Notes: generated by a model from the sequence alone, not told the origin. A stretch of 64,000 nucleotides of DNA from Pseudoduganella umbonata (GCF_014192225.1 NZ_JACHXS010000002.1:620001-684000); one strand, 5' to 3'. Numbered from the stretch's first letter, positions 24,546 through 33,391 are shown. Numbers and translations: made by a program.

Positions 24546-25538
24546 TCAGTACAGCCGCATCCGTACCAGTACCTGGCCGTGGTCGGATGCCTCTGGCCGG
24601 TCCAGCCGCAGGTGGTCGTTGAAATAGCTGACGTCGACCACCTCGCCGATCGCGCGCGGCGAATGCGGGTTGAATTCCTCCGACACCAGCACGTGGTCGA
24701 TCGTCGAATAATGGCCCTCGTGGATGCTGGTATAGCCCACGTGGCGCAAGTGATCCTGGCGCAACTGGATCTGGTTGCTGTCGTACAGCCGGCCGCGGCG
24801 TTCCTCGACCAGGGCGCCGTCGACGCCCTGGGCGCCGCTGCCGTTACTGCGGGTGCCTCCCGTCCCCAGCACGATCGTGGTGGTGACGGCATCGGCGGTG
24901 TCGTTGAAGTCGCCGAGCACCACGCACGCCCGGCGCGTCTCGCGCATCATCTTCGACAGCAGCACGCGCAGGGCCACCGCCTCGGTGCCGCGCCAGACGA
25001 GCGAGCGCAGGCTGGCCATCGCATAGTGCAGCGGATCTTCGCCGCTGTCGCCCCTGCGGTAATCGGGACGGCGCGATTTCAGGTGCACCACCACCACGTC
25101 CACGATGCGCTCGCCAGGCAAGACCACCTGCACGTGCAGCGGCGCGCGGGCGAAGCGGTCGGCGTCCGGATTGCCGGAATCGCAGGGCACATCTTCCGGG
25201 AAACTGGCATAAATGGCGGGCTGGCCGGCGAACGGCAGGCGCGAAACGATGGCCACGCTGGGCGTCAGGCGGTGCGCCTGGGGATCCGGGTCGAAGCCGG
25301 CATGCAGCGCATTGCCGTACTTGCGCGTGCGGGACAGCACGTCGCGCAAGGCTGCCTGCGAGAAGATTTCCTGGAAGCCGATCACGTCCGCATCGAGTTG
25401 ATCGAGTTGCTGCGCGATCCAGTTCGCCTTGGCGTCGTAGCCTTCGGGAGTCAGGGGCTCGAGGTTGTCGTACAATTTCACGCCCGGCGGGGCGAGGTTG
25501 CAGACGTTGAAGGTCGCAAAGCGAATTTCTTCCTGCAT
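24546..25538 (-). CDS. Endonuclease/exonuclease/phosphatase family protein
   Basis: The 330-residue protein has the metal-dependent EEP fold: TFNVCNL at residues 9-15, VIGFQEIF near 50 with the catalytic Glu, HLKSRRPDYR near 155, VVLGDFNDTADA near 205, the STIDHVLVS motif near 285 and a final SDHGQVLV. No signal peptide is visible, so it probably acts in the cytoplasm on a phosphodiester or phosphomonoester. The family includes DNases, sphingomyelinases and inositol phosphatases, and the substrate cannot be fixed here. GGAG lies ten bases before the ATG at 25538. It is divergent from ybaK with 38 bases between. Confidence 0.9.
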   Translation of the reverse strand: MQEEIRFATFNVCNLAPPGVKLYDNLEPLTPEGYDAKANWIAQQLDQLDADVIGFQEIFSQAALRDVLSRTRKYGNALHAGFDPDPQAHRLTPSVAIVSRLPFAGQPAIYASFPEDVPCDSGNPDADRFARAPLHVQVVLPGERIVDVVVVHLKSRRPDYRRGDSGEDPLHYAMASLRSLVWRGTEAVALRVLLSKMMRETRRACVVLGDFNDTADAVTTTIVLGTGGTRSNGSGAQGVDGALVEERRGRLYDSNQIQLRQDHLRHVGYTSIHEGHYSTIDHVLVSEEFNPHSPRAIGEVVDVSYFNDHLRLDRPEASDHGQVLVRMRLY

Positions 25539-25576
25539 AATGAGGAACTCCTTTTTCAAAACGATCGTATCACGGC

Positions 25577-26068
25577 ATGGCCAAGAAAGAGCACATTTCA
25601 GAGACCCCGGCAACCGCGCTTCTCAAGCAGCGCAAGGTCCCGTTCAGCGAACACCCGTACGAATACGAAGAACATGGCGGCACCTCGGTGTCGGCACGCG
25701 AACTGGGCGTCGACGAGCACCATGTGGTCAAGACCCTGGTGATGCAGGACGACGCCGCCAAACCATTGATTGTGCTGATGCATGGCGATCGCAAGGTGTC
25801 GACGAAAAATTTGGCGCGCAACATCGGCTGCAAGTCCGTCGAACCGTGCAAGCCTGACGTGGCGCAGCGCCATTCCGGCTACATGGTGGGGGGGACCTCG
25901 CCATTCGGCACGCGCAAGGCGATGCCGGTGTACGTCGAAGAGTCGATCCTGCAACTGGAAACAATTTATATCAATGGCGGACGCCGTGGTTTCCTGGTGG
26001 GCATCGCGCCGCGCGTGCTGACCGAGGTGCTGGGCGCGCGGCCGGTCGCCTGCGCGCTGGCCGACTGA
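25577..26068 (+). CDS. ybaK: Cys-tRNA(Pro)/Cys-tRNA(Cys) deacylase YbaK
   Basis: YbaK hydrolyses Cys-tRNA(Pro) formed by mistake by prolyl-tRNA synthetase. The 163-residue protein has the single INS-like domain with TPATALLKQRKVPF at the start, the conserved lysine in HHVVKTLV, HGDRKVSTKNLAR, GYMVGGTSPFGTRK near residue 100 and YINGGRRGFLVGI. This is the normal YbaK/EbsC length and motif set. It is followed by a 113-base gap before plsY. Confidence 0.95.
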   Translation: MAKKEHISETPATALLKQRKVPFSEHPYEYEEHGGTSVSARELGVDEHHVVKTLVMQDDAAKPLIVLMHGDRKVSTKNLARNIGCKSVEPCKPDVAQRHSGYMVGGTSPFGTRKAMPVYVEESILQLETIYINGGRRGFLVGIAPRVLTEVLGARPVACALAD

Positions 26069-26181
26069 TCATCGCTTGGCGACATCGGCTTGCTGTATAG
26101 TCGCCGCGCGCCTGTTCGCCGCTCGCCCCTGCGCGTGCTATACCCATAAAACATAGCAATAACATAGGATAATTCCGGGAA

Positions 26182-26814
26182 ATGACTACCATCCTGCTGG
26201 CAATTGCCGCCTACCTGATCGGCTCGATTTCTTTTGCCGTCGTCGTGAGCAAGGTCTATGGCCTGTCCGACCCGCGCACCTACGGTTCCGGCAATCCCGG
26301 CGCCACCAACGTGCTGCGCAGCGGCAACAAGGGCGCGGCTATCTGGACACTGATCGGAGACGCCTTCAAGGGCTGGCTCGCGGTCTGGCTGGTGATCCGC
26401 TTTGCCGGCCAGCTCGGCGTTGGCGACGGCGCCATCGCGCTGGTGGCCATTGCCGTGTTCATCGGCCACCTGTGGCCCGTGTTCTTCCGCTTCGAGGGCG
26501 GCAAGGGCGTGGCGACGGCGGCCGGCGTGCTGCTGGCGCTGGACATCTGGCTCGGCCTGGCCACCTTGGCCACCTGGCTGATCATCGCGTACGCGTTCCG
26601 CTATTCGTCGCTGGCCGCGCTGATCGCTGCCGTGTTCGCGCCGCTGTATTACGGCCTGCTGTTCGGCGTAGAGCCGCAGCTGTTCGCCGTGGTGGCAATG
26701 TGCGGCCTGCTGATCTGGCGTCACGCGAAGAACATCGGCAACCTGATGGCCGGCAAGGAAAGCCGCATCGGCAGCAAGAGCAAGGGCGCCACGGCCGGGG
26801 CGAAGAAAAAGTAA
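26182..26814 (+). CDS. plsY: Glycerol-3-phosphate acyltransferase PlsY
   Basis: PlsY transfers acyl groups from acyl-phosphate to sn-glycerol 3-phosphate, the first step of phospholipid synthesis. The 210-residue inner-membrane protein has the three conserved loops: [14 protein letters not shown] with the Ser/Arg site region, [15 protein letters not shown] (about 34-48), and [12 protein letters not shown] (about 106-117). A basic tail rich in Lys, Gly and Ala ends the protein. No partner gene is attached. Confidence 0.96.
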   Translation: MTTILLAIAAYLIGSISFAVVVSKVYGLSDPRTYGSGNPGATNVLRSGNKGAAIWTLIGDAFKGWLAVWLVIRFAGQLGVGDGAIALVAIAVFIGHLWPVFFRFEGGKGVATAAGVLLALDIWLGLATLATWLIIAYAFRYSSLAALIAAVFAPLYYGLLFGVEPQLFAVVAMCGLLIWRHAKNIGNLMAGKESRIGSKSKGATAGAKKK

Positions 26815-26949
26815 GGTGCGGGAAAAGCAAGCTGCAAGGAAGAAGCAGGTTGCAAAATCGGCTTGCAATCCCGGCTTGCAATCCCGGCAACGGCCCTCAT
26901 CATCCGGCGATCGGCCGCCGCCGGCGGCCCCGCATCCGGAAAGAATGCC

Positions 26950-27609
26950 ATGTCCACTCCCGCCGCAACCACGCCCGTCCGTATCGATTTCGTCTCCGAT
27001 GTTTCCTGCCCCTGGTGCGCAATCGGGCTGAAGTCGCTGGAAACCGCGCTGTCCCGCATCCCCGAAGCGGCTGTCGAATTCCACGTCCAGCCGTTCGAAC
27101 TGAATCCGGACATGGGCCGGGAGGGGCAGGATATCACCGAGCACATCGCCGAAAAATACGGCAGCACGCCGGAACAGCAGGAACAGTCGCGCGAGATGAT
27201 CCGCCAGCGCGGCGCGGCGGTCGGCTTCACCTTCGCGATGGACAAGCGCGGCCGCATCTACAACACGTTCGATGCCCACCGCCTGCTGCACTGGGCCGAA
27301 GAGGCCGGACGCCAGAAGGAACTGAAGCACGCCCTGTTCGAAGCCTATTTCACCAACGGCGAGGACCCGAGTTCGCACGACGTGCTGTTGCGCGCGGCCG
27401 GGCAGGCTGGCCTGGATCGCCCGGCCGCCCAGCAGGTACTTGCTTCAGGCCAATTCGCCGACGAAGTACGCACGCTCGAACAGTACTGGCAGCAGGCCGG
27501 CATACGCTCGGTGCCGGCCGTCGTCATCAACCAGCGCCACCTGATTTCCGGCGGCCAGCCGCCCGACGTGTTCGAAGGCGCGCTGCGGCAAATCCTCGCA
27601 GGGGAGTGA
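26950..27609 (+). CDS. DsbA family oxidoreductase (FrnE-like, cytoplasmic)
   Basis: The 219-residue protein has a thioredoxin fold with the active site SCPWCAIG at about residues 18-25, the DsbA-type helical insert, and the cis-proline loop RSVPAVVINQRHLISGGQP near 180. There is no signal peptide, which separates it from true DsbA and fits the FrnE or 2-hydroxychromene-2-carboxylate isomerase-like branch. It would act as a dithiol oxidoreductase or a chaperone in the cytoplasm. The upstream 135 bases contain a 13-bp tandem duplication (CGGCTTGCAATCC twice at 26859-26884). Confidence 0.9.
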   Translation: MSTPAATTPVRIDFVSDVSCPWCAIGLKSLETALSRIPEAAVEFHVQPFELNPDMGREGQDITEHIAEKYGSTPEQQEQSREMIRQRGAAVGFTFAMDKRGRIYNTFDAHRLLHWAEEAGRQKELKHALFEAYFTNGEDPSSHDVLLRAAGQAGLDRPAAQQVLASGQFADEVRTLEQYWQQAGIRSVPAVVINQRHLISGGQPPDVFEGALRQILAGE

Positions 27610-27751
27610 GGGGCCGGCCACGGTTACCGCGCTCCGTCTTTTAGGCTACACTGCCGCGGCACGAAATATTGTTCTTCCCGCCATCCACAGTGGGGAAGCG
27701 TGCGCGCCGCCAGCACCGTATCATCGGACTACAGACATCAGGAGAACAGCC

Positions 27752-28042
27752 ATGCCGAAAGCCATCTGGAACGGCGCCGTCATCGCCGAGGCCACCGCCG
27801 ACGAGGTGGAAATCGTCGAGCAGAACGTGTATTTCCCGCCCGAGCGGGTCAACCGCGAATTCCTGAAGGACAGCAGCCACACCACGCTGTGCCCGTGGAA
27901 GGGCGTAGCCAGCTACTACGACGTCGAGGTGGACGGCCAGTTGAACCGCAATGCGGCCTGGTACTACCCGGCCGCGAAGGACGCGGCCAAGGCGATCGAA
28001 GGCCGCATCGCATTCTGGCACGGAGTCGAGGTCAGCCGCTGA
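27752..28042 (+). CDS. DUF427 domain protein
   Basis: The 96-residue product has the DUF427 pattern: WNGAVIAEA at the start, EQNVYFPPERVNREFLKDS, and the highly conserved TLCPWKGVASYYDVEVDG followed by AAWYYPAAKDAAKAIEGRIAFW. The family is a small beta-barrel-like fold of unknown biochemical role, common in bacteria and fungi. GGAG precedes the ATG by eight bases. Its TGA is immediately followed by the GTG start of the next gene, so translation is probably coupled. Confidence 0.92.
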   Translation: MPKAIWNGAVIAEATADEVEIVEQNVYFPPERVNREFLKDSSHTTLCPWKGVASYYDVEVDGQLNRNAAWYYPAAKDAAKAIEGRIAFWHGVEVSR

Positions 28043-29269
28043 GTGGATAACGTCACCCACACCTTCGTCGGCCTCGGCATCGGCGAACTGGTGCAACGCT
28101 CGCTGCCCGCCGAGCCCGATGAAGCGCGGCAGCGCACCCGCCACCGCCTGCTGCTGACCGCCTGCGCGGTGGCCAGCAATTTCCCCGACCTCGACCTGGT
28201 ACTGACGGACCTGCTGCCGGCACCGCTGGGCTACCTGCTGCATCACCGCGGCCACACGCATACGCTGCTGTACGCATTGCCGCAGGCGCTATTGCTGCTG
28301 GCGGCGCTATGGCTGCTGTGGCCGAACGCGCGGCGCCTGCTGAAGGGCAGCGGCCAGGCGCGGCTGGGCCTCGGGCTGGCCATCGGCCTCGGCTTCCTGC
28401 TGCACATGTCGATGGATTTCCTCAATTCGTACGGCATCCATCCGCTGGCCCCGTTCGATCCGCGCTGGTTCTACGGCGACCTGGTATTCATCGTCGAACC
28501 GGTCTTCTGGGTCGCGTTCGGCGTGCCGCTGGCGCTGGCGATTCCGCGGCCCTTCCTGCGTGCGCTGGCGCTGGCCGCGCTGGCGGTGTTCCTGGGCTTC
28601 GTCACATGGCGCGGCTACCTGGATCCCGCCGCACTGGCGGGCCTGCTCGTGATCGGCGGCGTCATCGGGGCACTGCGCATCACGCGCATGGAGGGGCGGC
28701 GTGCCCTGGCCTTGTCGGCGCTGGTATCGGTGGCGTTCATTGCCGTGCAGGGCGGCGCTTCGTCGGCGGGGCGTGTGCGCGTGGAGGCGGCGCTGCAGAC
28801 AGCCGATCCGGCATCCCGCGTGCTGGACGTGGCCATGACGGCTTTCCCGGCCCAGCCGCTGTGCTGGTCGTTCGTCGCCATCGAGGAAAATACCGGGCAG
28901 GGCAGCTACCGCATTCGCCGCGGCCTGCTGAACCTGGCGCCGGGCGTGCTCGCGCAGTGCCCGGCCGCGTTTGCCGATCCGGCCGCCCGTGACACAGCGT
29001 CGGCGGGTGTCAGCTTCGCTTCCGAATGGCAAGGCAGCCTGGCCACGCTGCGCACGCTGGCCCGGAGCGACTGCCACGTGAACGCATGGCTGCGTTTTGC
29101 GCGCATGCCGGCGGTGGATGCGGCCGTGGCCAGCGACCTGCGCTTCTCGGCCACGCCACGCGGCAATTTCACCACGATGGATATTGCACAGGCCGGTCGC
29201 ACACCGTGCGGCAACGTGCCGCACTGGGCCTATCCGCGCGCCGACCTGCTGGGCCCCGCGCTAAAGTGA
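28043..29269 (+). CDS. Membrane-bound metal-dependent hydrolase (YdjM/DUF457-like)
   Basis: The 408-residue protein begins MDNVTHTFVGLGIGELVQRS, has NFPDLDLV near 50 and HHRGHTHTLLYAL near 72, then LLHMSMDFLNSYGIHPLAPFDPRWFYGD near 140. These His/Asp clusters in a polytopic membrane protein define the YdjM-type predicted metal-dependent hydrolases. Several hydrophobic segments follow, then a soluble C-terminal half of about 150 residues with no recognised domain. The GTG start directly follows the DUF427 stop. Substrate and role are unknown. Confidence 0.88.
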   Translation: MDNVTHTFVGLGIGELVQRSLPAEPDEARQRTRHRLLLTACAVASNFPDLDLVLTDLLPAPLGYLLHHRGHTHTLLYALPQALLLLAALWLLWPNARRLLKGSGQARLGLGLAIGLGFLLHMSMDFLNSYGIHPLAPFDPRWFYGDLVFIVEPVFWVAFGVPLALAIPRPFLRALALAALAVFLGFVTWRGYLDPAALAGLLVIGGVIGALRITRMEGRRALALSALVSVAFIAVQGGASSAGRVRVEAALQTADPASRVLDVAMTAFPAQPLCWSFVAIEENTGQGSYRIRRGLLNLAPGVLAQCPAAFADPAARDTASAGVSFASEWQGSLATLRTLARSDCHVNAWLRFARMPAVDAAVASDLRFSATPRGNFTTMDIAQAGRTPCGNVPHWAYPRADLLGPALK

Positions 29270-29308
29270 CCACCCGTGACCAGCCCATGACCGCCGCATG
29301 ACCTTCCC

Positions 29309-30202
29309 ATGAGCGACCGTCCCAACAAGGCCCCGGCGCCGCCCGAGCGTTCGGCCGATCCGAACCAGCATTTCGGCAAGCCCGAGGGCGGCTGGCGCGA
29401 AGAACTGTACGAGGTCATCTTCGAGTCGCACACGCGCACGGGCCAGGTCTTCGACCTGGTGCTGATCGGCGCGATCGTGCTGTCGGTTGTCACCGTGGTG
29501 CTGACCTCGATCGCCCCGGTGGCCGACGCCTACGGGCAGTGGTTGCTGGCGGCCGAGTGGCTGTTCACGCTGCTGTTTACGGTCGAGTACATCGGCCGGC
29601 TGCTGTGCGTGAAGCGGCCGGACCGCTACGCGCGCAGTTTCTTCGGCGTGATCGACCTGATGTCCGTGGTGCCCAGCTACATATCGCTGTTCGTGCCGGG
29701 CTCGCACGTGCTGCTGGACGTGCGGATCCTGCGCCTGCTGCGTATTTTCCGCATCCTGAAGCTCACGCTGTACATCCAGGAATACAGCATGCTGGGCGAT
29801 GCATTGCTGGCCAGCCGGCGCAAGATCCTGATCTTCCTGTCGGTCGTGTTCATGATCGTATTCCTGCTGGGCACGGTGATGTACGTCGTCGAGGGACCGC
29901 AACACGGCTACACCAGCATCCCGACCGCCGTCTACTGGGCCATCTCGACCGTGACGACGGTCGGCTTCGGCGACCTGGTGCCGAAAACCGACATCGGCCG
30001 CGCCATCGCCTCGTTCATGATGCTGCTGGGCTGGGGCATCCTGGCGGTGCCGACAGGAATCATCAGCTCTGAAATCACGCACCAGCGCGGCGTGCGTGCC
30101 CTCACGGAGCGCCGCTGCACACGCTGCATGGCGACGGGACACGAAGTGGGAGCGCGTTTCTGCAAGAGCTGTGGCGAGGCGTTACCCGAGGAGACGCCTT
30201 AG
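29309..30202 (+). CDS. Voltage-gated potassium channel with C-terminal zinc ribbon
   Basis: The 297-residue protein has six membrane helices of the Kv type: an S4 segment with regularly spaced arginines (RILRLLRIFRILKL, about residues 138-151), a pore loop with the potassium filter TTVGFGD near 215-221, and S6. The C-terminus carries CTRC and CKSC pairs (about 270-273 and 285-288) that look like a small zinc ribbon, which is not part of the usual bacterial Kv channel. It would pass potassium ions across the inner membrane. No clear Shine-Dalgarno is seen before the ATG at 29309. Confidence 0.92.
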   Translation: MSDRPNKAPAPPERSADPNQHFGKPEGGWREELYEVIFESHTRTGQVFDLVLIGAIVLSVVTVVLTSIAPVADAYGQWLLAAEWLFTLLFTVEYIGRLLCVKRPDRYARSFFGVIDLMSVVPSYISLFVPGSHVLLDVRILRLLRIFRILKLTLYIQEYSMLGDALLASRRKILIFLSVVFMIVFLLGTVMYVVEGPQHGYTSIPTAVYWAISTVTTVGFGDLVPKTDIGRAIASFMMLLGWGILAVPTGIISSEITHQRGVRALTERRCTRCMATGHEVGARFCKSCGEALPEETP

Positions 30203-30275
30203 CCGGCCACGGTTCACCGGCCCAGCTCGCTCGGCTATTGTCACTCCAACCACGACCGTTTCATTTTCGTGGCCA

Positions 30276-30291
30276 TGGCACGCCAATTGCT
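30276..30291 (+). promoter_or_regulatory. Sigma-54 promoter (-24/-12)
   Basis: TGGCACG-CCAA-TTGCT matches the RpoN consensus TGGCACG-N4-TTGCW at every fixed position, with ten bases between the GG and the GC. The predicted start of transcription is near 30302, about 30 bases before the ATG of a small membrane protein gene at 30334. An inverted repeat, TTGTCT-TGACT-AGACAA, overlaps the predicted start (30298-30314). Confidence 0.8.
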
Positions 30292-30333
30292 GCTACATTG
30301 TCTTGACTAGACAAATCCCCACAGGAGTGCATC

Positions 30334-30510
30334 ATGAGCGAAACAGTTTCGACCTCCACCAAGCCGGCTCCGCGCGAGCGCGACTCATCCAGGCCACCGC
30401 GCAGCGAGCGCGTGGAAGATATGCGCAAGAAGCATGTGAAAACCGGTGCGGTCGCTGCCGGCGGCCTGCTGGCGCTGGTAGGCCTGGCAGCGGTGCTGCT
30501 GGGATCCTGA
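30334..30510 (+). CDS. 58-residue single-pass membrane peptide, unknown
   Basis: A complete small gene with a good ribosome site (AGGAG, eight bases before ATG). The product begins MSETVSTSTKPAPRERDSS, has a strongly basic middle (EDMRKKHVKTG) and ends with a Gly/Ala/Leu/Val-rich hydrophobic stretch of about 20 residues that reaches the C-terminus. The topology would be a cytoplasmic basic head with a C-terminal membrane anchor. It stands alone between the potassium channel gene and the convergent tsaD gene. A near-perfect sigma-54 promoter lies just upstream, so it is likely expressed only under an RpoN enhancer-binding protein. I do not recognise a family. Confidence 0.75.
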   Translation: MSETVSTSTKPAPRERDSSRPPRSERVEDMRKKHVKTGAVAAGGLLALVGLAAVLLGS

Positions 30511-30536
30511 GGCGGTGCCCCAGGTTCAGATCACCG

Positions 30537-31568
30537 TCAGATTACCTTCAGCTCATCCAGCGGCCAGCGCGGCCGCACATTGAACGCATAGTCGCGCCGC
30601 GCGGCATCCGGATTGATCGACAGCCGCATCGCGCCGGCAAAGGCAATCATCGCGCCGTTATCGGTGCAGAACTCCAGCTCGGGGTAATACACGCGAAAGC
30701 GTTTCTTTGCCGCCGCCGCGTTCAGCGCGGCGCGCAGCTGGCTGTTCGCCCCGACGCCGCCCGCGATGACGAGCCGCTTCAGGCCCGTCTGCTTCAGCGC
30801 CGCCACGCATTTCGCCACCAGCACGTCGACGATCGCATCGACGAAGCCGCGGGCGATGTTCGCCTTGTCCTGTTCGCAGACATTGGCCGCCTCCTGCTTC
30901 TTCACCACCGTCAGCACGGCCGTCTTCAGGCCCGAAAAGCTGAAATTCAGGTCTTTCGAATGCAGCATCGGCCGCGGCAGCTTGTACGCGGCCGGATCGC
31001 CGAACTCGGCCAGGCGCGAAATCGCCGGCCCGCCCGGATAGCCCAGGCCCAGCAGCTTGGCGGACTTGTCGAACGCTTCGCCGGCGGCATCGTCCAGCGT
31101 TTCGCCCAGCAGTTCGTACTGGCCCACGCCGTCGACCCGCATCAGCTGCGTGTGGCCGCCGGACACCAGCAGCGCCACGAAGGGAAACTCGGGCGGATCG
31201 GACGCCAGCAGCGGCGACAGCAGGTGGCCTTCCAGGTGGTGGACGCCGAGCACCGGCTTGTCCAGCGCCAGGCCCAGGCTGCAGGCGATCGACGAACCGA
31301 CCAGCAATGCGCCCGCCAGGCCAGGCCCCTGTGTATAGGCGATGGCGTCGATGTCGGCCGCCGCGATGCCCGCTTCCTCCAGCGTCTGCTGCAGCAGCGG
31401 AATCGCGCGGCGGATATGGTCGCGCGATGCCAGTTCGGGCACCACGCCGCCATATTCCTCGTGCATCGCCACCTGCGAGTGCAGCGCGTGCGAGAGCAGG
31501 CCCCGGCCGGTGTCATACAGGGCCAGGCCGGTTTCGTCACAGGAGGATTCAACGCCGAGAACGATCAT
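30537..31568 (-). CDS. tsaD: tRNA N6-adenosine threonylcarbamoyltransferase
   Basis: TsaD transfers the threonylcarbamoyl group to A37, with TsaB and TsaE. The 343-residue protein has [17 protein letters not shown] at the start, [11 protein letters not shown] near 49, [10 protein letters not shown] near 107 with the two iron-binding histidines, [18 protein letters not shown] and the C-terminal [12 protein letters not shown]. The frame is open for 115 codons upstream of the ATG at 31568, but that part is repetitive and not TsaD-like. No Shine-Dalgarno sequence is present, because the upstream region consists of 14-bp tandem repeats. Confidence 0.96.
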   Translation of the reverse strand: MIVLGVESSCDETGLALYDTGRGLLSHALHSQVAMHEEYGGVVPELASRDHIRRAIPLLQQTLEEAGIAAADIDAIAYTQGPGLAGALLVGSSIACSLGLALDKPVLGVHHLEGHLLSPLLASDPPEFPFVALLVSGGHTQLMRVDGVGQYELLGETLDDAAGEAFDKSAKLLGLGYPGGPAISRLAEFGDPAAYKLPRPMLHSKDLNFSFSGLKTAVLTVVKKQEAANVCEQDKANIARGFVDAIVDVLVAKCVAALKQTGLKRLVIAGGVGANSQLRAALNAAAAKKRFRVYYPELEFCTDNGAMIAFAGAMRLSINPDAARRDYAFNVRPRWPLDELKVI

Positions 31569-31640
31569 AAGGGAGCTGTAGTAAGGGGAGCTGTAATAAG
31601 GGAGCTGTAATAACGGAGCTGCAGGAGCTGCAATAACGGC
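31569..31640. repeat. 14-bp tandem repeats immediately upstream of tsaD
   Basis: Read on the plus strand the unit is AAGGGAGCTGTAAT, present as AAGGGAGCTGTAGT, AAGGGGAGCTGTAAT, AAGGGAGCTGTAAT and then decayed copies (AACGGAGCTGCAGG, GAGCTGCAATAACGG). The array touches the tsaD start codon and fills the place where its ribosome site and perhaps its promoter should lie. The rest of the 310-base divergent gap, up to the Rieske gene, shows nothing else I can name. Confidence 0.85.
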
Positions 31641-31878
31641 GATGCAACAAGGAGCCGCAACGAAAAAACAGCTGGAAATGCAGGGTAATCCGCCATTGTA
31701 AAGGAAAGCCGCGGCCGTTTCAGCCGTGCAACCGGCAGTAGCCCTGCCACAGCACGGGGCGCGGCCGCACCGCGGCAGTGCGGGTGCGCCGCGTGGCAGG
31801 CAGGTTTGCCGCCGTGCCGATGGCATCGCTCTTGCTACTTCATCGGGATTGCGGCCAGATGCCGTGGAAGGAGAAGTA

Positions 31879-32289
31879 ATGCCGGAACATTGGAAAATGG
31901 TTTGCAAGGTCAAGGATATTGCGCCGGGAGGCGCGCGTCACGTGCCGCGCGGCCTGGCATGGCAGGAGCTGCCGGGCGTGGCAGTATTTCGCACGGTCGA
32001 CGACCGCATTTATGCGCTGCTGGACAGTTGTCCGCACAAGGGAGCCCTGCTGTCGCAAGGCATGGTGCTGGGCGAGCACGTGGAGTGCCCGCAGCACCAG
32101 TGGAATATCGCGCTGGAAACCGGCTGCGCGGTGGCGCCGGAGCAGGGCTGCACGCGGCGCTACAGCGTCAAGGTGGAGGATGGCAAGATCTACCTGGACC
32201 TGCTGGAGCTGAACGCGCCGGCCAGCCGCGCGGAAGCGGCGCTGGCCGGCACGTACGGCGTGGCGCCGCTGGTCGGCACCTACTTATGA
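31879..32289 (+). CDS. Rieske [2Fe-2S] protein, NirD-like
   Basis: The 136-residue protein has the two Rieske motifs [11 protein letters not shown] near residue 50 and [13 protein letters not shown] near 70, in a small domain of NirD type that begins with [10 protein letters not shown] and contains [26 protein letters not shown]. NirD is the small subunit of NADH nitrite reductase, but no nirB is adjacent, so this may be an orphan electron carrier or a ferredoxin subunit for an oxygenase elsewhere. GGAAGGAG precedes the ATG at 31879. It is divergent from tsaD. Confidence 0.88.
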   Translation: MPEHWKMVCKVKDIAPGGARHVPRGLAWQELPGVAVFRTVDDRIYALLDSCPHKGALLSQGMVLGEHVECPQHQWNIALETGCAVAPEQGCTRRYSVKVEDGKIYLDLLELNAPASRAEAALAGTYGVAPLVGTYL

Positions 32290-32332
32290 CCTGTTCATGA
32301 TGAACCTGCCGTGACGATGCGACCGGGATGAC

Positions 32333-33391
32333 CTACGGCCGGCGGCGCAGTTCCGCGTCGGCCGATTTCAGCATCTGCACCGTGGTGTCCCAGTCGATGC
32401 AGGCGTCCGTCACCGAGCAGCCATACTTCAGTTCGGACAGGTCGGCCGGAATCTTCTGGTTGCCGGCGCACAGGTTCGATTCGATCATCACGCCCACCAG
32501 CGAACGGTTGCCATGCACGATCTGGTTGGTGACGTCCGTCATCACCAGCGGCTGCAGCTCCGGCTTCTTGTAGCTGTTGGCGTGCGAGCAGTCGACCACG
32601 ATATTGGCCGGCAGCTTTGCTTTCGCCAGCGCCTGCTCGGCGATCGTCACGGACACGGAATCGTAGTTCGGGCGGCCATCGCCGCCGCGCAGCACCACGT
32701 GGCCGTAGGCATTGCCGCGCGTGCGCACGACGGAAACGTTGCCTTCGCCATTGATGCCCAGGAAGGCGTGCGGGTTGGCGGCGGACAGGATCGCATTGAT
32801 CGCGATGCTGATGTCGCCATCGGTGCCGTTCTTGAAACCGACCGGCGTCGACAGGCCGGACGACATTTCGCGGTGCGTCTGCGATTCCGTCGTGCGGGCG
32901 CCGATCGCGGTCCAGGCGATCAGGTCACCCAGGTATTGCGGCGAGATCGGGTCGAGCGCCTCGGTCGCGGTCGGCAGGCCCAGTTCGCAGACGTCGAGCA
33001 GGAACTGGCGCGCCTTCTCCATGCCGATGTCCACGCAGAACGAATCGTCCATGAACGGATCGTTGATGTAGCCTTTCCAGCCGGTGGTGGTGCGCGGCTT
33101 CTCGAAATACACGCGCATCACCAGCAGCATCGTTTCCTTGACCTCTTCCTGCAGCGCCTTCAGGCGGCGCGCATAGTCCAGGCCGGCCACCGGATCGTGG
33201 ATCGAGCAGGGCCCGACGACGACGAACAGGCGCTTGTCCTTGCGGTCGAGGATGTTGCGCAGGTCTTCGCGGCCCTTGGTGACGGTGGCGAATGCCGTTT
33301 CCGTCATGGGCAGCCTGGCGTGCAGTTCGGCCGGCGTGGGCATGGACGCGAACGAGGTAACGTTGATATTTTCGAGGTCGTGGGCAGTCAT
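32333..33391 (-). CDS. aroG: 3-deoxy-7-phosphoheptulonate synthase (class I)
   Basis: DAHP synthase joins phosphoenolpyruvate and erythrose 4-phosphate at the entry to aromatic amino acid synthesis. The 352-residue enzyme has VVVGPCSIHDP near 60, MRVYFEKPRTTTGWKGYINDP near 92-112, GARTTESQTHREMSSGLSTPVGFKNGTDG near 160-190 and VDCSHANSYK near 265, with the metal ligands (C of GPCSIHD, H of CSHAN) in place. Length and sequence match the AroG/AroF/AroH class with feedback control; which amino acid inhibits cannot be told. The upstream 219 bases contain imperfect direct repeats of GGCCATGCTT and TGGTGGCCA (33488-33520) but no clear promoter. Confidence 0.95.
   Translation of the reverse strand: MTAHDLENINVTSFASMPTPAELHARLPMTETAFATVTKGREDLRNILDRKDKRLFVVVGPCSIHDPVAGLDYARRLKALQEEVKETMLLVMRVYFEKPRTTTGWKGYINDPFMDDSFCVDIGMEKARQFLLDVCELGLPTATEALDPISPQYLGDLIAWTAIGARTTESQTHREMSSGLSTPVGFKNGTDGDISIAINAILSAANPHAFLGINGEGNVSVVRTRGNAYGHVVLRGGDGRPNYDSVSVTIAEQALAKAKLPANIVVDCSHANSYKKPELQPLVMTDVTNQIVHGNRSLVGVMIESNLCAGNQKIPADLSELKYGCSVTDACIDWDTTVQMLKSADAELRRRP

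Noticed and set aside
31569..31913. Extended N-terminus of TsaD by 115 residues
   Set aside because: The extension consists of repeat-derived and unrelated sequence, and TsaD families begin at MIVLGVESS.
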